Assembly: GCA_018902385.1 (NCBI GenBank)
Contig: JABSSW010000042.1
Span: 186,001-250,000 of the forward strand
Length of the DNA: 64,000 nucleotides
Direction: 5' to 3'
Source of the DNA: Physcia stellaris
Taxonomy: Eukaryota; Ascomycota; Lecanoromycetes; Caliciales; Physciaceae
Under the pieces are notes generated by a model. That model ran no database searches, was not told the origin of the DNA, and saw nothing but the letters and a program-made list of their open reading frames with translations. This document shows positions 12,039-23,505 of this stretch, piece by piece (the stretch's first letter is position 1; the number at the start of each line of letters is the position of its first letter). A program made the position numbers and the translations under genes.

Positions 12039-13990
12039 CTACCCGATTCGCTTCGTAAATTTCACAATCGAGTCATCCCCTTGCATTTGCTTGGCAATAC
12101 CCAAACTTGGCTTCCCTTCGTCGAGCCTCGGGGGCGGCATGCCCTTGATACCTAGCATTTCTTGACCAACCTGCACAAGCTGCATCTCATACCGCCAAAG
12201 GACCAAAGCAACAAAAGTCAGGACTTCTCTTCTCCCAAGCGTTCGTCCACTGCAGAGTGTCATACCTCCCCCAAAAGGACGGTAGTAGCTACCGCGTTCA
12301 AGACCTTTAGTCTTGGCGAATCGCGCCAAGTCCACCTCATGCGCATCAGGCCCAAAGCCTTCAGTGGCCAAGAGAAGGAGCCGCTGCGGGATGAGTACTT
12401 TTGTATTCGATGGGATTATCTTTTTACCTATCTCCACGGGTCTCGTCGTCTCACGGATAGTGGACCCCGTTGAAGTTACGCGCAGAACCTCATTGAAGGC
12501 TGAGTTAAGAAGGGGACATGCTTCGACTAGCTTCTCTTTTGCCAGGATCGCAAGAGCTGTTCCGTCGGTGTCATCTGAAAAACGCACGCTCTCCATTGCA
12601 GGAGCAATTTCTGCTCGAATCTCTTCCGCGAATGCTGGTCGTTGCAGTAAGTAGGCCAACATCCAGAAAGCAGCCATTTGTGCATTTGCATTAACGCTAA
12701 GTGCTTTCATTAGTTTCATCATATCTAGGATCAAGGGCTTGGAATGTCTGGTATAATTTCTGAACCTGGTGCTTACCCCCATAATATGATGAGCAATATT
12801 CGAGCTGAATCCTCACTGCTAAGTCCCGCGTTCCGCTCCTCGGCTAGTAGCTCGTCCACGAAAGGCACACCCCCGGACCTTTCCTCAGCTGGTATGTCCA
12901 GAAAATCGGTCAGTAGGCTGATGAGCTTGTCTCGTGGCTTGATGGCAGCCTGCGCCATGAATGATGGATAGCGGAAAATCATCATCCAGCTATTAATATC
13001 TCTTTCGTCGAAGATGAGATTAATTCAGGGCTCAAGTTCTTGGGGGCGCTTGCCGAAGAAAGCGCGGACCTGGGCATCTAGGAGTACGTCTCGACACAAG
13101 CAGTGAAGCGACACCACTTTGGTCTCTGCCTCGGAGCGTAGGACACTGCTATCAAAGAAGGAATCCCACCGCAACGATCTTTCAATATAGCTCAGGCTCT
13201 TTTCTGCCAACTTTTGCAAACTAGATGCATCGAGAAGCTGTTTGTGAAGAAGTGCATTGCCGGTATGGACGAGAACATGCCCCTTGGGGTTTGGATGAAG
13301 CGAGGTGAAGCCCTCTAGTGGAGTGCGCCAAAGGACCAGATTGCCTTCTTCAGACACATTACCCACCGTCCGGTAGAGTGAATCTATAAACGGATCGAAT
13401 GCGAAAGAGGTCTCGTCCCGGAATATTTTGGAGGCATCTTCGGGCGAGGAGATCACTACAATTCTCTCCCCAGCTACGTGGAGCATGAATGGATCTCGAG
13501 ATCCGCCAAAGTAGACTCTGAACCGATTAGCATATTTCGACAAAGCTAGCCATTGCTACAAGGCAGTTTTTCAATAATTCGGGAGCCACCTGAGCCACGA
13601 ACACTGCACGGAAAAACAGAGCGCTGGAATTCCGAAAGAAGGATATTGCATGACCTGCAGATCCAAGAACGTGCAAATTAATTGCAAGTCTTCGCTATCA
13701 CTCAAGGAGCTGCTGCGTACCAATGACTGCAGAAGATGTCAGCAAACTCGAACACCCTCAAAGGATATACTTCTACGAATTGAAGATTCGGTTGTCAGAG
13801 GCTTACAAGGAATCCAATAGGGCAGAGCTTTGACCTCGTTGGGTCTAATAGAGGGACGAATGGTAAACATCCATAGCCTCCAAATGAGCACTACCGCGAA
13901 AAACACAACTGGACACCATATCCAAGCTGCATTAACTCCTTCAGGAAATACAACTAGCGAGCTTAGATAACCCTGCAATTGCGAGATCAT
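12039..13990 (-). pseudogene. Cytochrome P450 (CYP7/8-like group) with one in-frame stop
   Basis: Membrane-anchored haem-thiolate monooxygenase. Minus-strand exons are 13990-13807, 13654-about 13610, 13545-12777 and 12696-12039, about 550 codons, normal for the family. The N-terminus has a TM anchor (WIWCPVVFFAVVLIW) and a proline-rich hinge ending ALPYWIP. The I-helix region reads VNANAQMAAFWM, without the usual Thr, as in group IV P450s. The ExxR motif is EVLR and the haem loop is FGGGMTLCSGR. A TGA at 13027-13025 interrupts the reading frame between QELEP and INLIFDERD; the frame continues unchanged on both sides. The only nearby GT-AG pair would remove 80 nt and shift the frame. The exon 2/3 junction is also weak. 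It is either a recently inactivated gene or carries a sequence error. It is divergent from the intact P450 at 14756. Confidence 0.75.
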
Positions 13991-14755
13991 ATTGCCACAG
14001 GGTCTCGGTACAAATTGGCTCTCAATGCAAAGAGTTCAGCGAGGAGGTTCGAGCGCTGTTGGGAGGCGTCATGTTCGTCGAGGACGGACAGATCCTACTT
14101 GCGCTGAAAGGAGGCCGCCATACTATGACGTTTTGGGCTACATGACCGACTGGTTACTGCCGCCATCGAAGGCTGATCAGCCCGAAGATCCTGTACCTCC
14201 GTACGGTGCGATTTGTCTCAGCATATGCACGCATGCATGTGGGCTTTGAGTCTGTCGCCCGACGCCCTGCTGCTTTAACGGCGGGGCACGGCTGGACCCG
14301 TCTTGGCGATGTCAGAAAGATACGCTAAGCCTGTTCAGGTGGCTTGGCACGTCGCTGGTACGCTGCCCGGGATTAATGACAGGCCCATACTCTCTGTGTA
14401 AATAGCACCTACCTCCTAGTTAGAACAAGATCTAGAAGATGCAATGACTGCATGATATCCAACAGGCGAACCACCCAAAAGCCCCCCATCTAGACTGGCT
14501 GCCTTGTTGCCCAAAAACAGGCAACTTCTTTCTAGCTGGCGCTCCGTCCCACTCCCACATCGTACGCCGATAGATGCACATCCAAGTGGGTGGCCTTTTT
14601 TGATGTCCAGAGTGGACCGTCCAGCCACTTTCATCGGGTAGCAATGACATGTACGAAGAAAGCACTTCCCAAAGCATTTCCCACAGCTTTGACACTACAT
14701 TGTGCTGTTTACACACTATCCAAGTTGACCGATTAATACTGTGTTCGCAACAATC
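13991..14755. promoter_or_regulatory. Shared upstream region of two divergent P450 genes
   Basis: 765 bp separates the two start codons, so both promoters must lie here. I see no motif I can defend as an operator. The divergent layout is typical of co-regulated pairs in fungal metabolic clusters, but this is inference. Confidence 0.45.
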
Positions 14756-16573
14756 ATGATTGCCCAAATTGTGCTGAGCGTCATTGCTATCTACTCTGCA
14801 TGGAGCTTTATTGCCATGGAACTAAATTACCGACGCGCCTCTTCGATGAAGATTCCCCTGGTCCGACTCTATGTAGATCCCTTGAACATTCCCTGGATTG
14901 TGCTGGAGCCATCAATCTGGAGCCTACTAGACCGGCTACCCTTCACCTTTGGGGCGTTTGGCCGCTACTCCCGCAGAGGATGGCATTACCACGATAAAGC
15001 AAAGGCACATTTGAAATACGGTCCAGCCTGGGCTTTGGTCACCCCACGCGACATATACGTCCAGGTGGCCGACCCCCATGCGATCAGCGACATCTTCGAT
15101 CGACGAGGGGACTTTATTCGTCCCAGTAAGATGTACAGTAAGTCATTCGATGAGTCTTGGCATTACACACCAAGCTTATTGGGATATAGAATTACTCGAA
15201 GTGTATGGCCCTTGCATTTCTACGGCAAGCTGGAAAGATTGGCCCCGTCATAGGAAGGTGTTGGCTGCACCCTTCAATGAGAGCATCATGAAGTATGTTT
15301 GGATTGAATCCGTTAAACAGACCACAGAGATGGTGCTTGCATGGAGAAGAGCTGGAGCATCTGGTGTGGCAAGTGTAGCCAGAGATACACGGACGCTGTC
15401 TCTGAATGTACTCGCAGCGACTGGGTTCAAAAGATCCTACAGGTTTCAGAGTTCGAGCGATCCTAAAGTTGATGACACCGTGAGCTATCGAGACGCGTTG
15501 CAGACTGTACTGGACAATGCCATTTTTCTCATGCTTCTCCCTCCACAAGTCCTGCGGCTTCCGTTTCTGCCCAGCTCATGGACACGTATAGGTAAAGCGG
15601 CTGCTGCTTTCAAGAGGTACATGGTGCATATGCTGCAGGAAGAGACCTCCCTGCGGGACCAAGGGAAGGCGGGTACAGGGAGCCTGATGACATCGTTCGT
15701 TCGAGCGTTGGATACTCGCCACAAGCAAGAAACCGCTACGGAGAAGGACGAGACACAAGTGTCCAAGGGACTCACAGTAGAGGAGATATTTGGAAACATC
15801 TTCGTCATCAATTTCGCTGGTCACGATACCACCGCCAATACACTGGCATTCAGCATGCTTCTCCTCGCAGCATATCCTGAGGTCCAGGAGTGGGTTGCCG
15901 AAGAACTGCATGAGTGTGTGGGAAACAGCCAGAGCAGTGACTGGGACTACACGGAAAAGTTCAATCATCTTAAGCGGGGTCAAGCTGTATTGGTACGTTG
16001 ACTCAAGCCTGAAATATCACAAAGCAGTCACTGACATGCCTCAAGCTAGAAACTCTTCGGCTTCATCCGCCCATCCTGGCACTTCCAAAATGGACCAACG
16101 AAAACCCACAATCACTTCGAATCCGTGAAAAGACCGTCGTGATCCCGCCGCATACCGGGGTCTCCCCAAGTCTACTTGCTATTCAAACGCATCCAGACCA
16201 CTGGCAGGATCCTCTGGTCTGGCAACCATCAAGATGGATCACCGTGCCCGCTATCTCAGCCTCCGGTGATGCGTCTTCCGACTTGCCCACTCGACTGCGC
16301 CAGGAATCAATCGTAACCCCGCCAAGGGGTACTTATTTCCCATGGTCCGACGGCCCACAGAACTGCCCCGGGGCGAAGTTTGCCCAGGTTGAGTTCGTCG
16401 CGGTCCTTGCATGTATACTGCGAGATCATCGGATACGCATCATTCAGAAGCCAAACGAGAGCTGGGTGCAAGCCCAGAAAAGAGCTTTGGCGGCGACGGA
16501 GGATTGCGACCTGGGCTTGCTGCTGCGGATGCGCAACGCTGATCAGGTACGGCTGGTGTGCCAAAGGGTATAG
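14756..16573 (+). CDS. Cytochrome P450 monooxygenase, three exons
   Basis: Exons 14756-15137, 15190-15992 and 16046-16573 join in phase to 570 residues, the usual size. The ATG chosen opens MIAQIVLSVIAIY, a membrane anchor for the endoplasmic reticulum; an upstream GTG in the same frame is ignored. The I-helix oxygen-binding motif is FAGHDTTANTLAF at about residue 337. The ExxR motif is ETLR, directly after the second intron. The haem loop is FPWSDGPQNCPGAKF, with the ligand Cys near residue 500. All catalytic elements are present, so the enzyme looks functional. Substrate is unknown. No polyketide synthase or NRPS gene adjoins it, though a reductase-domain fragment of an NRPS-like enzyme lies 6 kb downstream. 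Confidence 0.9.
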
Positions 16574-17089
16574 GGGAGTAATGTCACGACTAACAACTTG
16601 ATCTAACCACAACGGTCAAGACTTTCCCGGCACTCGTTGAGTCCCATTCACGTATCCTATCACTATTCCTAGCGGTCTAATTCTCTGGAGATAGAGTCTT
16701 GGTTTCTGACATCTGGAAGCGAGCGCCTAAGAAATTCCATCGCCGTTCCCATGGAGCTCTGTCCCCAACGACGCGCTGCTGTATCAATGGGACACTGCAT
16801 GGCCGAGGGTGGAGAAAATACCATGTGTTCAATAGTGATGATTGTACATAATGAATGATTCCTGGGAAATCTCAACGAAAAACATATAGCGAATAACATA
16901 CTACAGAAATATGGTCATATCCATGAGCATTGTCGGAAGTAGATATCGTGTAATGGCGTGGGTGGGCATCATCGAGGTCGATTCAGCCACACAAGTAGAC
17001 TGAGAGCTTACCGACCATCAAGACAGTGAAGGATCTGAAACGTTCAGAAGCATGGCCGACCAGTCTACTTTCTGGAGGCGACGACACTG
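16574..17089. other. Intergenic, nothing recognised
   Basis: Spacer between the convergent P450 and secreted-protein genes. It should contain both 3' ends; no gene seen. Confidence 0.4.
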
Positions 17090-17765
17090 TCAACGAACCC
17101 TATCACCCAATTTGAGGGTCGCATGCCCAAGCAACAGATTCGGCCTCCTCCCATCCGGAAAGATGCCCCAAACCTCCATCTCAGCCTCCACCATCCCAAT
17201 ATATCTCCTCAAGAACTTAATCAGCAGCAGAATCAAGCCATACACATCCATCCACCGCAAATTCGATATCGGCAACAGCTTCGGCTTCAACGTGATACTT
17301 AGAGCCCCTGCGTTCCAGACGTAGTTCCGGTGCAGTGCGAGCGACTCGAGGGCTGGATCCCCCGAGTGGGTTATGTCGTTCCATTCGTTCAGCCAGGTGG
17401 TCATCAGGTCGAAGCCTTGACGGATGGGGATCTCGGCGCCGTAGTCACGCAGGGTTATACCGATGTGGCTTTCGGAGTCGGTGTAGTAGTAGGGTGCTGC
17501 CGGGAGCGGAAGGGTTTTGAGACTGGGATCGATGAGCTGATGCAATATTTTTCGGGGACGTTTGCGTCGTTGGGGAGATTTACCTTGGACTTGAAGTATT
17601 GTTGATCAGGGAGGCGAGGGTCGCGGAGATGCATGTCCCACTGCTGTGCAGTGAGAGGTGCTTGGGATCACATCTATGGATGGGAATGTTGAGCGCTAGG
17701 GCAAGGCTTGGGTACAAACAGAGAAAGACTATGCCAGACTTGAGTGCTTGTAGGAAGAAAGCCAT
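17090..17765 (-). CDS. Small putative secreted protein, two exons
   Basis: Exons 17765-17584 and 17522-17090 (minus strand) give 204 residues. The intron begins GTAAAT and ends CAG, removes 61 nt and preserves the frame; splicing to the nearer CAG would shift it. The N-terminus MAFFLQALKSGIVFLCLYPS is a clear signal peptide, cut probably after ALA. The mature protein has two Cys within the first 20 or so residues and a central YYYTDSESHIGITLRDYGAE segment. A hydrophobic helix (GLILLLIKFL) near the C-terminus resembles that in other uncharacterised ascomycete secreted proteins. No enzymatic motif is visible. A candidate small secreted protein; role unknown. Confidence 0.65.
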
Positions 17766-18557
17766 GATGGGCTTTTAGAGAAAGTAGGTAACACGATCTC
17801 TATTATGTAGATGGAATAGAGGAAGTCACCGTACAATGACCAGCTCCTTTAACGAAGTACCACGAGACATGATGATACGCGACAAGCGACATGCGGGTAG
17901 CTATTGGAACGTGACTGAGAACACGGCACATCGAGCAAGCTCATCAACGACCCAATGAAAGAGCGCACTCTGCTAATAAGCTGCTACAACTGGTTTGTCA
18001 GGTTATAGACGGAAATGTGCCTCGCTTGTAGTGTCACGAGAGCAAGCCATATGAAGCCCGTGGATCACTGCCATTGGACGATTCTACTTTTGAATTGACC
18101 CAAAATCCTCGAACGGAGTAAAGTCGGTGAAGGCATGGGAGGTATGGCCTCCTTTCCAGGCGATAGAGGATTCCGAGCAAGATTGGAATATAATGCACAT
18201 GTATTATTACTCATTAAGAGGGGTCGAGAGATCCTAAAGCCGTAGATATGTGAAGTCGCAAATTATAAGGACCGTAAGGCTTGGAACGCATCGAAATTAT
18301 ACCTCCTTCGATAGTGATTTGACTGGCGCGAGGCTCTCAACAATCAGCTGGGAGTAGGTCAGCCTACATGAGAGCGAGCACTGTTGAGCATACTGTCGAT
18401 AGCGTGCACCAGTAGTTTCATTGGTCAGTCTAGGCGCGCGGCTGAGGCGTCTATGATACTTTTCTAGGAGTGGTCCAGAACGATTGGGAAGCCTTTCCCT
18501 CTGTGCTCATCCAACTCTAATTCCGATTGATATCCCTTCTACCTCAAAAGATCGACC
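17766..18557. other. Intergenic, probable divergent promoters
   Basis: About 790 bp between the starts of the minus-strand secreted protein and the plus-strand Gemin2-like gene. No coding potential recognised. Confidence 0.4.
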
Positions 18558-20006
18558 ATGTACACCATGATGAGCATGAAGCGGAAGTCTGGATCCGTCG
18601 ATGTCATCAAGCCAATGAACGCCAAGCGTTACCGCACATCAGAATCCGAGATTGACAGTGATGCCCTCTCGAAAGCATCTCAACCAAGAATGGATCCCAC
18701 ATATGGCCAGCGAGGAGCGTTTCCAGGCTTGAATGACTCCAATCCTGATGACCCTCTCTTTTATGGGCCCGCCTCTGACGGGCTGGAGTATCTACGTATG
18801 GTCAGGTAAGTCATCTTCTCAATGCCCGGGCAGGAACCATCGCTGAAGAGACGTTCGTGAGCAGGTGACATGGCGTTCGCTGACCAAAGTTTGCCAACAT
18901 AGATCTGAAGCAAAAGGCGTACCAAACCTTCTTGTAGCAAAATCTTCAGCAGAGGAACAGATTGAAGGCGACTTCTCCAATGCCACTCTAGGCTACTACG
19001 TAGACGGCGCGTACACTGCCGCTCCCATACCTACAAACTATGGCTCTATAGACGACGAAGATGATGATAGCGGTGACCCCCAAGAAGCGTACTACTCCGC
19101 CTTCTGTTCACGATTCCGTTCCCTCTCTTCCATCCTCCAAAACCCGCCACCTAGCAACTTCACCCATGACTCGGCTTCCTATACTGCGCAAAGGTTATCT
19201 ACAGGCGGCAGGAAAGTATGGCGAAGTGCCCTCAACACAGTCCCGAGTATGATCGTGCTAAGCCAGCTGTCACAAGATGCAGTACTCCAGGGTATCCAAA
19301 TGCTCGAATCGCGCTTGGCGAATGGAGGACTGTTGAGGAAGAAAACTCTAAGCCTCTGGTCTTGGGGTCTTCTGGCTAGGTGCAGGGATGCAGGACAGAT
19401 GAGGTCTGAAGAGATTGGTATTTTGAGAGACCTAGGCAAACGAGCGGTTTGGTTATTGCGGGGCCTGAGAGCTGGAATGAATCACGATACGCAGAATGAA
19501 GAAATAGAAAGTGAAGATGATGATACCAGATCAAGCGTCAATTGGTTAGGGAAGACCCAGAAGAATGTGAAAGCAACGAAGAAAACGAGCACGATTGGTC
19601 CATTCCCGAAGCCAAGGCGCCCAATTCATTGGTGGAGATCAAACCTGATGAAGCAGAAGATACTTCATCAGTCACGCTGTGTGAATCACCACATCATGAT
19701 ACAGACATAGATGACGCTCTTGCAGCTGCAAAAGCTCGTATACTGTGTTCTCTCACGCAGGATACCCTAGCTCTAGAATCGTCCAGTCCCGCCAAAGAGA
19801 CTTGTTCAATACCCAACGAAGGACATTCAATATCTCAGGCCGTAGACACGGCAGGCAGTGGCCAGCTCCAAGAACATCAAGGCGAAATGTTGAGGCTAAA
19901 TGCTACGCTCGATATGATCATTACAGTTGTGGGCGAATTCTACGGTCAAAAGGATTTGTTGGAAGGAAGACTTGTGTGGGGAGAAGTAGATATGGGTGGC
20001 GAATGA
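18558..20006 (+). CDS. Gemin2/SIP1-family spliceosomal snRNP assembly protein, with a possible frameshift
   Basis: Family members (human Gemin2, yeast Brr1) help assemble the Sm ring on spliceosomal snRNAs. Exon 1 is 18558-18805; a GT-AG intron (18806-18902) leads to exon 2. The family hallmark is PLFYGPASDGLEYLRMVR spanning the splice site, followed by SEAKGVPNLLVA. The domain continues through SMIVLSQLSQDAVLQGIQML and DLGKRAVWLLRGLRAG. Near 19538 the reading frame appears to shift by one: the acidic continuation (VREDPEECESNEENEHDW through the C-terminal LEGRLVWGEVDMGGE) is in another frame. No GT-AG intron of acceptable length explains the change. It may be a sequence error, a tiny unseen intron, or a genuine lesion. 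Total about 450 residues, normal for fungal homologues. Confidence 0.75.
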
Positions 20007-20143
20007 TGTCTCGCTCAATCACCTGGGCACAGAACCCTTGAGCGATTTTTCAGTCAGCATCTGCATCATTGACCAAGCGTTGAGTTAGATTGCAATCCTA
20101 TGAAGTAGGTCCCCTTCCACAAACGTTTCAAATATCTCAAGGC

Positions 20144-20530
20144 CTATCGACGCTTCCTCCAGTAATCCAATACGCTAGGATTGCTCCAATCTTCCTCTTC
20201 GGTCTCCAATTCCTCCTGGCTTTCTTGTCCTCCCTTGGTCTCGCTAAACTGCAGGGGTTCTTGTCCTTCATGGGTCTCAGCTTCTTCATGGGCTCCTTCT
20301 CTATCCTGGTCCCCATCTCCCTCCTCTACCGGGTTTGCTGCTCCCCGTCCAGACCCATGCTGCAGACTCAACAATGCCCTCACAGCTTTCATCTGCGCCT
20401 TATCCTCTTCATAGAGGGCTAGGAGGGTACGAGCTGCTGCGACAGCTTGAGGATCGTCGGCTTGTGCTGTAACTTGTGAACAGCTGCTGGCTCTGCGGCT
20501 TTCTTCGTGCTTTTGGGCTTGGGAAGCCAT
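20144..20530 (-). CDS. Small acidic hypothetical protein
   Basis: Single exon, 128 residues, opening MASQAQKHEESRRASS. An Ala/Leu-rich helical stretch (AVAAARTLLALYEEDKAQM) is followed by a Glu/Gln-rich low-complexity half, and the C-terminus ends SVLDYWRKRR. It looks helical and partly disordered. It is convergent with the Gemin2-like gene, 137 bp away. No known domain. I call it a gene because the frame has a good start, a balanced composition and a non-random C-terminal motif; the antisense frame over the same bases is only low-complexity Ser/Leu. Confidence 0.5.
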   Translation of the reverse strand: MASQAQKHEESRRASSCSQVTAQADDPQAVAAARTLLALYEEDKAQMKAVRALLSLQHGSGRGAANPVEEGDGDQDREGAHEEAETHEGQEPLQFSETKGGQESQEELETEEEDWSNPSVLDYWRKRR

Positions 20531-21980
20531 TACAGGCCTTCAGTTGTGGAAGGGGTCCTTCCAATGGATTCGTGGGTTGTTGGCTTTATTGTGGGACTAG
20601 TGCGCTTGGAAAGATGTCTAGGCTATGAAAGCTTAGGTCAAGGAAGGAAAAGGGCTCAAAATAAAATCTCTATTTAATCCTGAAAGTGGGCTTTGTAGGT
20701 TTCTTTCTCTCAGTATATTGTGCTTGGTCAAAATTTTATCCCTTTGCTGGTATTGTGTGTTGGTCAAGTTGTGGCGGTTCAAAGGGGTTTGAACAATGGA
20801 CTATGATCACGGAGGCTATGACTCTGGGGTTGAGATTCATTGTTCCACACTACGAGTCAGATAACTTTGGTAACAGTGTGATGGACTTAGAGGTGATGCT
20901 GATATCTTCACAGATTGATGTTATGTCGTCCCATGTTTCATGTCAGCCATAGGCCACCGACCATTAGAAGCCGTCTCTTTTCTATCAAAGTGGCTGTCGA
21001 ATCAGCTCTCTTTTGAGATTTGAGCGACTCAATCTAGGTCAGCGGCGTGGATGCCATATATATCATGGGGGTATCGATCACTTCACCAGAAGAAAGCGAT
21101 AGACCTTGTGTCTCGCTACATACGTCCATGATACCTAGTGTAACCTGGCTAATCATATGTCAACTGACGATATTGCGTTCCATATAGATATACTTTTACA
21201 GCAGCTCGTAGGTATACCATATATCCGACCCAGGACGGCAATGCGGGCCACGACATTCTCCATTGAATCATAACCTTCGATTTAATTTGAATCGGGGCAG
21301 AAGGTAAAGTACTGCGTTCTCATTCCTCGCGCCTATGGCAGTGGAAGAGGATCTTAGCAGATGGTAAAGCTGAACATCTATATCCTTCTGGAGTGGCAGA
21401 CCATCTTTAGCAGCTGCACTGGCGTTCTGGCGCTTCAGCCTTCTCGTTCATAGTGAGATTATTCCATGAGACAGGAAAGTGTTCCCAGAGATACAGTCAG
21501 CGAACGCACATTTCAGCTGCATGCATTGAGGATCGGTAGGCAACAAAAACAGGCTCGTATATGTCATGGCGCTATTGCGGGACAGCACCTTCTCATCGAT
21601 TGCCAAGATGTCTAGTTGCAGTCGTTCACCAAATTGTATTGATCGCCTCTTCCATTGGGACGTCGATGATGACTGCAGCAGCGATTGGACAGATGCAGGT
21701 TTTTCTATGAAACGATGCTGTAGTTCGTTGCTCATATTCCATTACTCTTTGAAAAATCTCACTCCGGTATAACCGACAGGGTATCGCCGCTTTGATCGTT
21801 TCTTTGTGGTCTGATCCCTCGATTTCTTTTATTTGTGTCGTCTGCATGTCCAAATTCGCGCTCTAGAGATCATCCTACTCGCGATAAGCGCTACAACATT
21901 TATACAGTTATTTGTGCCGGTTGGGGGGGAGAATCCACCTTCCAACTAGACGTCAGCAGTTCTTTCCATTATTGAGGAAA
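20531..21980. other. Intergenic, nothing recognised
   Basis: 1.45 kb without a supported gene. Overlapping short frames at 21450-21850 on both strands show no motif. Confidence 0.4.
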
Positions 21981-22595
21981 ATGTACTTCCAGCCCCTGTA
22001 CCTCACAGCAATTACCTATCTTACCATCTTCCCCTTTGCACAGTCCTTATATGCGGGACCTTCATCTTCGATCATCGGAAGCGCGGCAAAACCTCTCTCG
22101 CTCCTCCGCAGTAATTCGTCGTCGAGATTCGCCCTAGGCGACGTATGGCAGCTGCCCGATCCACCTGCCTGGCTCCGCCCTATCGAACCCAACAACGTCA
22201 TCCTCCTCCTTGACGCCCTCGCGGGCATCTACTCCTCTCGACCGCCTGACGAGCTCGCAGGCTACACTACCCTCGGTCCAGAGTCCAGCGCCGCTTTCGC
22301 GAACTTTAGCACCAGACTAATTGTCAAGCCATGGACAGTGCCTAGCGCTTCTTTTCGCGAATGCCCAAAGGCGCCGATGAGAAACAAGGAGATCGTGAAC
22401 GCAGCTGATATCCTGAGACGTATTTACAGGAGGATGGATCCAGGAGAAACGGAATGGGGCTACCTGATGCTTTATGTTGACACTGGCCACAGGTATATCA
22501 GCAATTGCACCGGGGTTTTCCTTGTGCAGCGGGATCTGTGGTGGGAGGGCGCAGAGAGGGAGCCGGATGCCACGCCACTTGCTGAAACTAGCTGA
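21981..22595 (+). CDS. Putative secreted protein
   Basis: Single exon, 204 residues. The chosen ATG opens MYFQPLYLTAITYLTIFPFA, a signal peptide with a likely cut near SLYA. An in-frame extension upstream is ignored because it lacks an ATG and would bury the signal. The mature part has a WQLPDPPAWLRPIEPNNVIL segment, a helical LLDALAGIYSSRP stretch and a C-terminal WWEGAE. Cys residues are few, so it is not a classic disulphide-rich effector. I do not recognise a function. Two other secreted hypothetical proteins lie in this window (5740, 17090). Confidence 0.6.
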   Translation: MYFQPLYLTAITYLTIFPFAQSLYAGPSSSIIGSAAKPLSLLRSNSSSRFALGDVWQLPDPPAWLRPIEPNNVILLLDALAGIYSSRPPDELAGYTTLGPESSAAFANFSTRLIVKPWTVPSASFRECPKAPMRNKEIVNAADILRRIYRRMDPGETEWGYLMLYVDTGHRYISNCTGVFLVQRDLWWEGAEREPDATPLAETS

Positions 22596-22991
22596 CGAGC
22601 CATGATGACGCCTTGTGGTATCGGTCTTGTCATAAGGACTACTGACTCCAGGATATTTCGCATTCCGGGAATTGAACATGGGCAGCGAGGCAATACAGTT
22701 CTTCAGACATTGCTTTGCCACCTTTGATTCAATATTCTTCTCGTCCTTGTATCCATGGTTACCGCATCCTTTTTGGCCAAAAGTTCTTACTAAGCGGAAG
22801 TCGAGAAGCCCGCTATCAAGACTCAACGTTGATTAATCACGCCCTGCTTGATTACTTAATATGTTGACCATACTATAGCCGCCCAACATAGCTCTTCTAG
22901 TGGCTGCGGCGACAAAGACAACACCATCCAAATCCAAACTCTAAAATCCCAAGCCAATGAAAGGGGAACTTTTCATGCGAAATTTCATCAC

Positions 22992-23222
22992 ACAAGATGG
23001 TCACATCCCTTTCCGGCGGTGCAAAAGAGATTCAGCGATGTTGCCCTCGAGGTGGTACCCATTGCAGATTGGGTTGACGCACTCCGTGCACGCACCGAGG
23101 ATATTGACGTTAACCCTGCTGTTCAGGCATTGGACTTTTATGGAAGGCTCCTGGGAAACCTCAGATACGAGAGCCCGGGAAGTAGAGTTTTTGAGGCAGG
23201 CGAGAACGTGTATGCGGTGTGA
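22992..23222 (+). pseudogene. Remnant of the C-terminal reductase domain of an NRPS-like or PKS enzyme
   Basis: In the last domain of NRPS-like adenylate-forming reductases, a stretch beginning with a His-Pro motif and a conserved LEVVP.xxWVDAL segment precedes the C-terminal helices. Here the frame from 22992 reads SHPFPAVQKRF, then LEVVPIADWVDALRA, then NPAVQALDFYGRLLGN, and stops at 23222. No upstream Rossmann-fold or adenylation part is present, so this is an orphan fragment. It lies 6 kb from the intact P450, which could be a trace of a former metabolite cluster; that link is inference. Confidence 0.5.
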
Positions 23223-23433
23223 TAGTTCATTGGATTTCTGATCTTGATATGTCGGTCCTTCCACTTATTGTTTTCATGTTTTCCACACGTTTTAGAATTT
23301 CCTTAAAGTCAAGATACAATCCCGTTCAATTTATTCCCAACTCAAGTCAGCGAAGTCGCGGGAAAGGCCCCGGCACTTTACAAGTACTGCATTCAGGAAA
23401 GAAATTTCTTTTACTAATCTCAGACACACGTGC

Positions 23434-23505
23434 TCTAATCGTGGGTCAGGACCTCACTAAAACTCAAAGGGAGGACCTTTCTGTGAGGTCCTGACCACGA
23501 TTAGA
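23434..23505. repeat. Near-perfect hairpin, 23-24 bp stem
   Basis: Arms 23434-23457 and 23483-23505 are reverse complements except for one extra G in the left arm. The spacer is 25 nt. The arms start TCTAATCGTGG and end GGACCTCAC. The gap sequence itself repeats GAGGACCT. It lies 270 bp upstream of the F-box gene. Function unknown. Confidence 0.8.

Noticed and set aside
13025-13105. Intron that would remove the P450 stop codon
   Set aside because: The only GT-AG pair bracketing the stop removes 80 nt, shifts the frame and deletes a conserved FFG segment.
20181-20414. Plus-strand frame opposite the small acidic protein
   Set aside because: Ser/Leu/Pro low complexity produced by antisense of Glu-rich codons.
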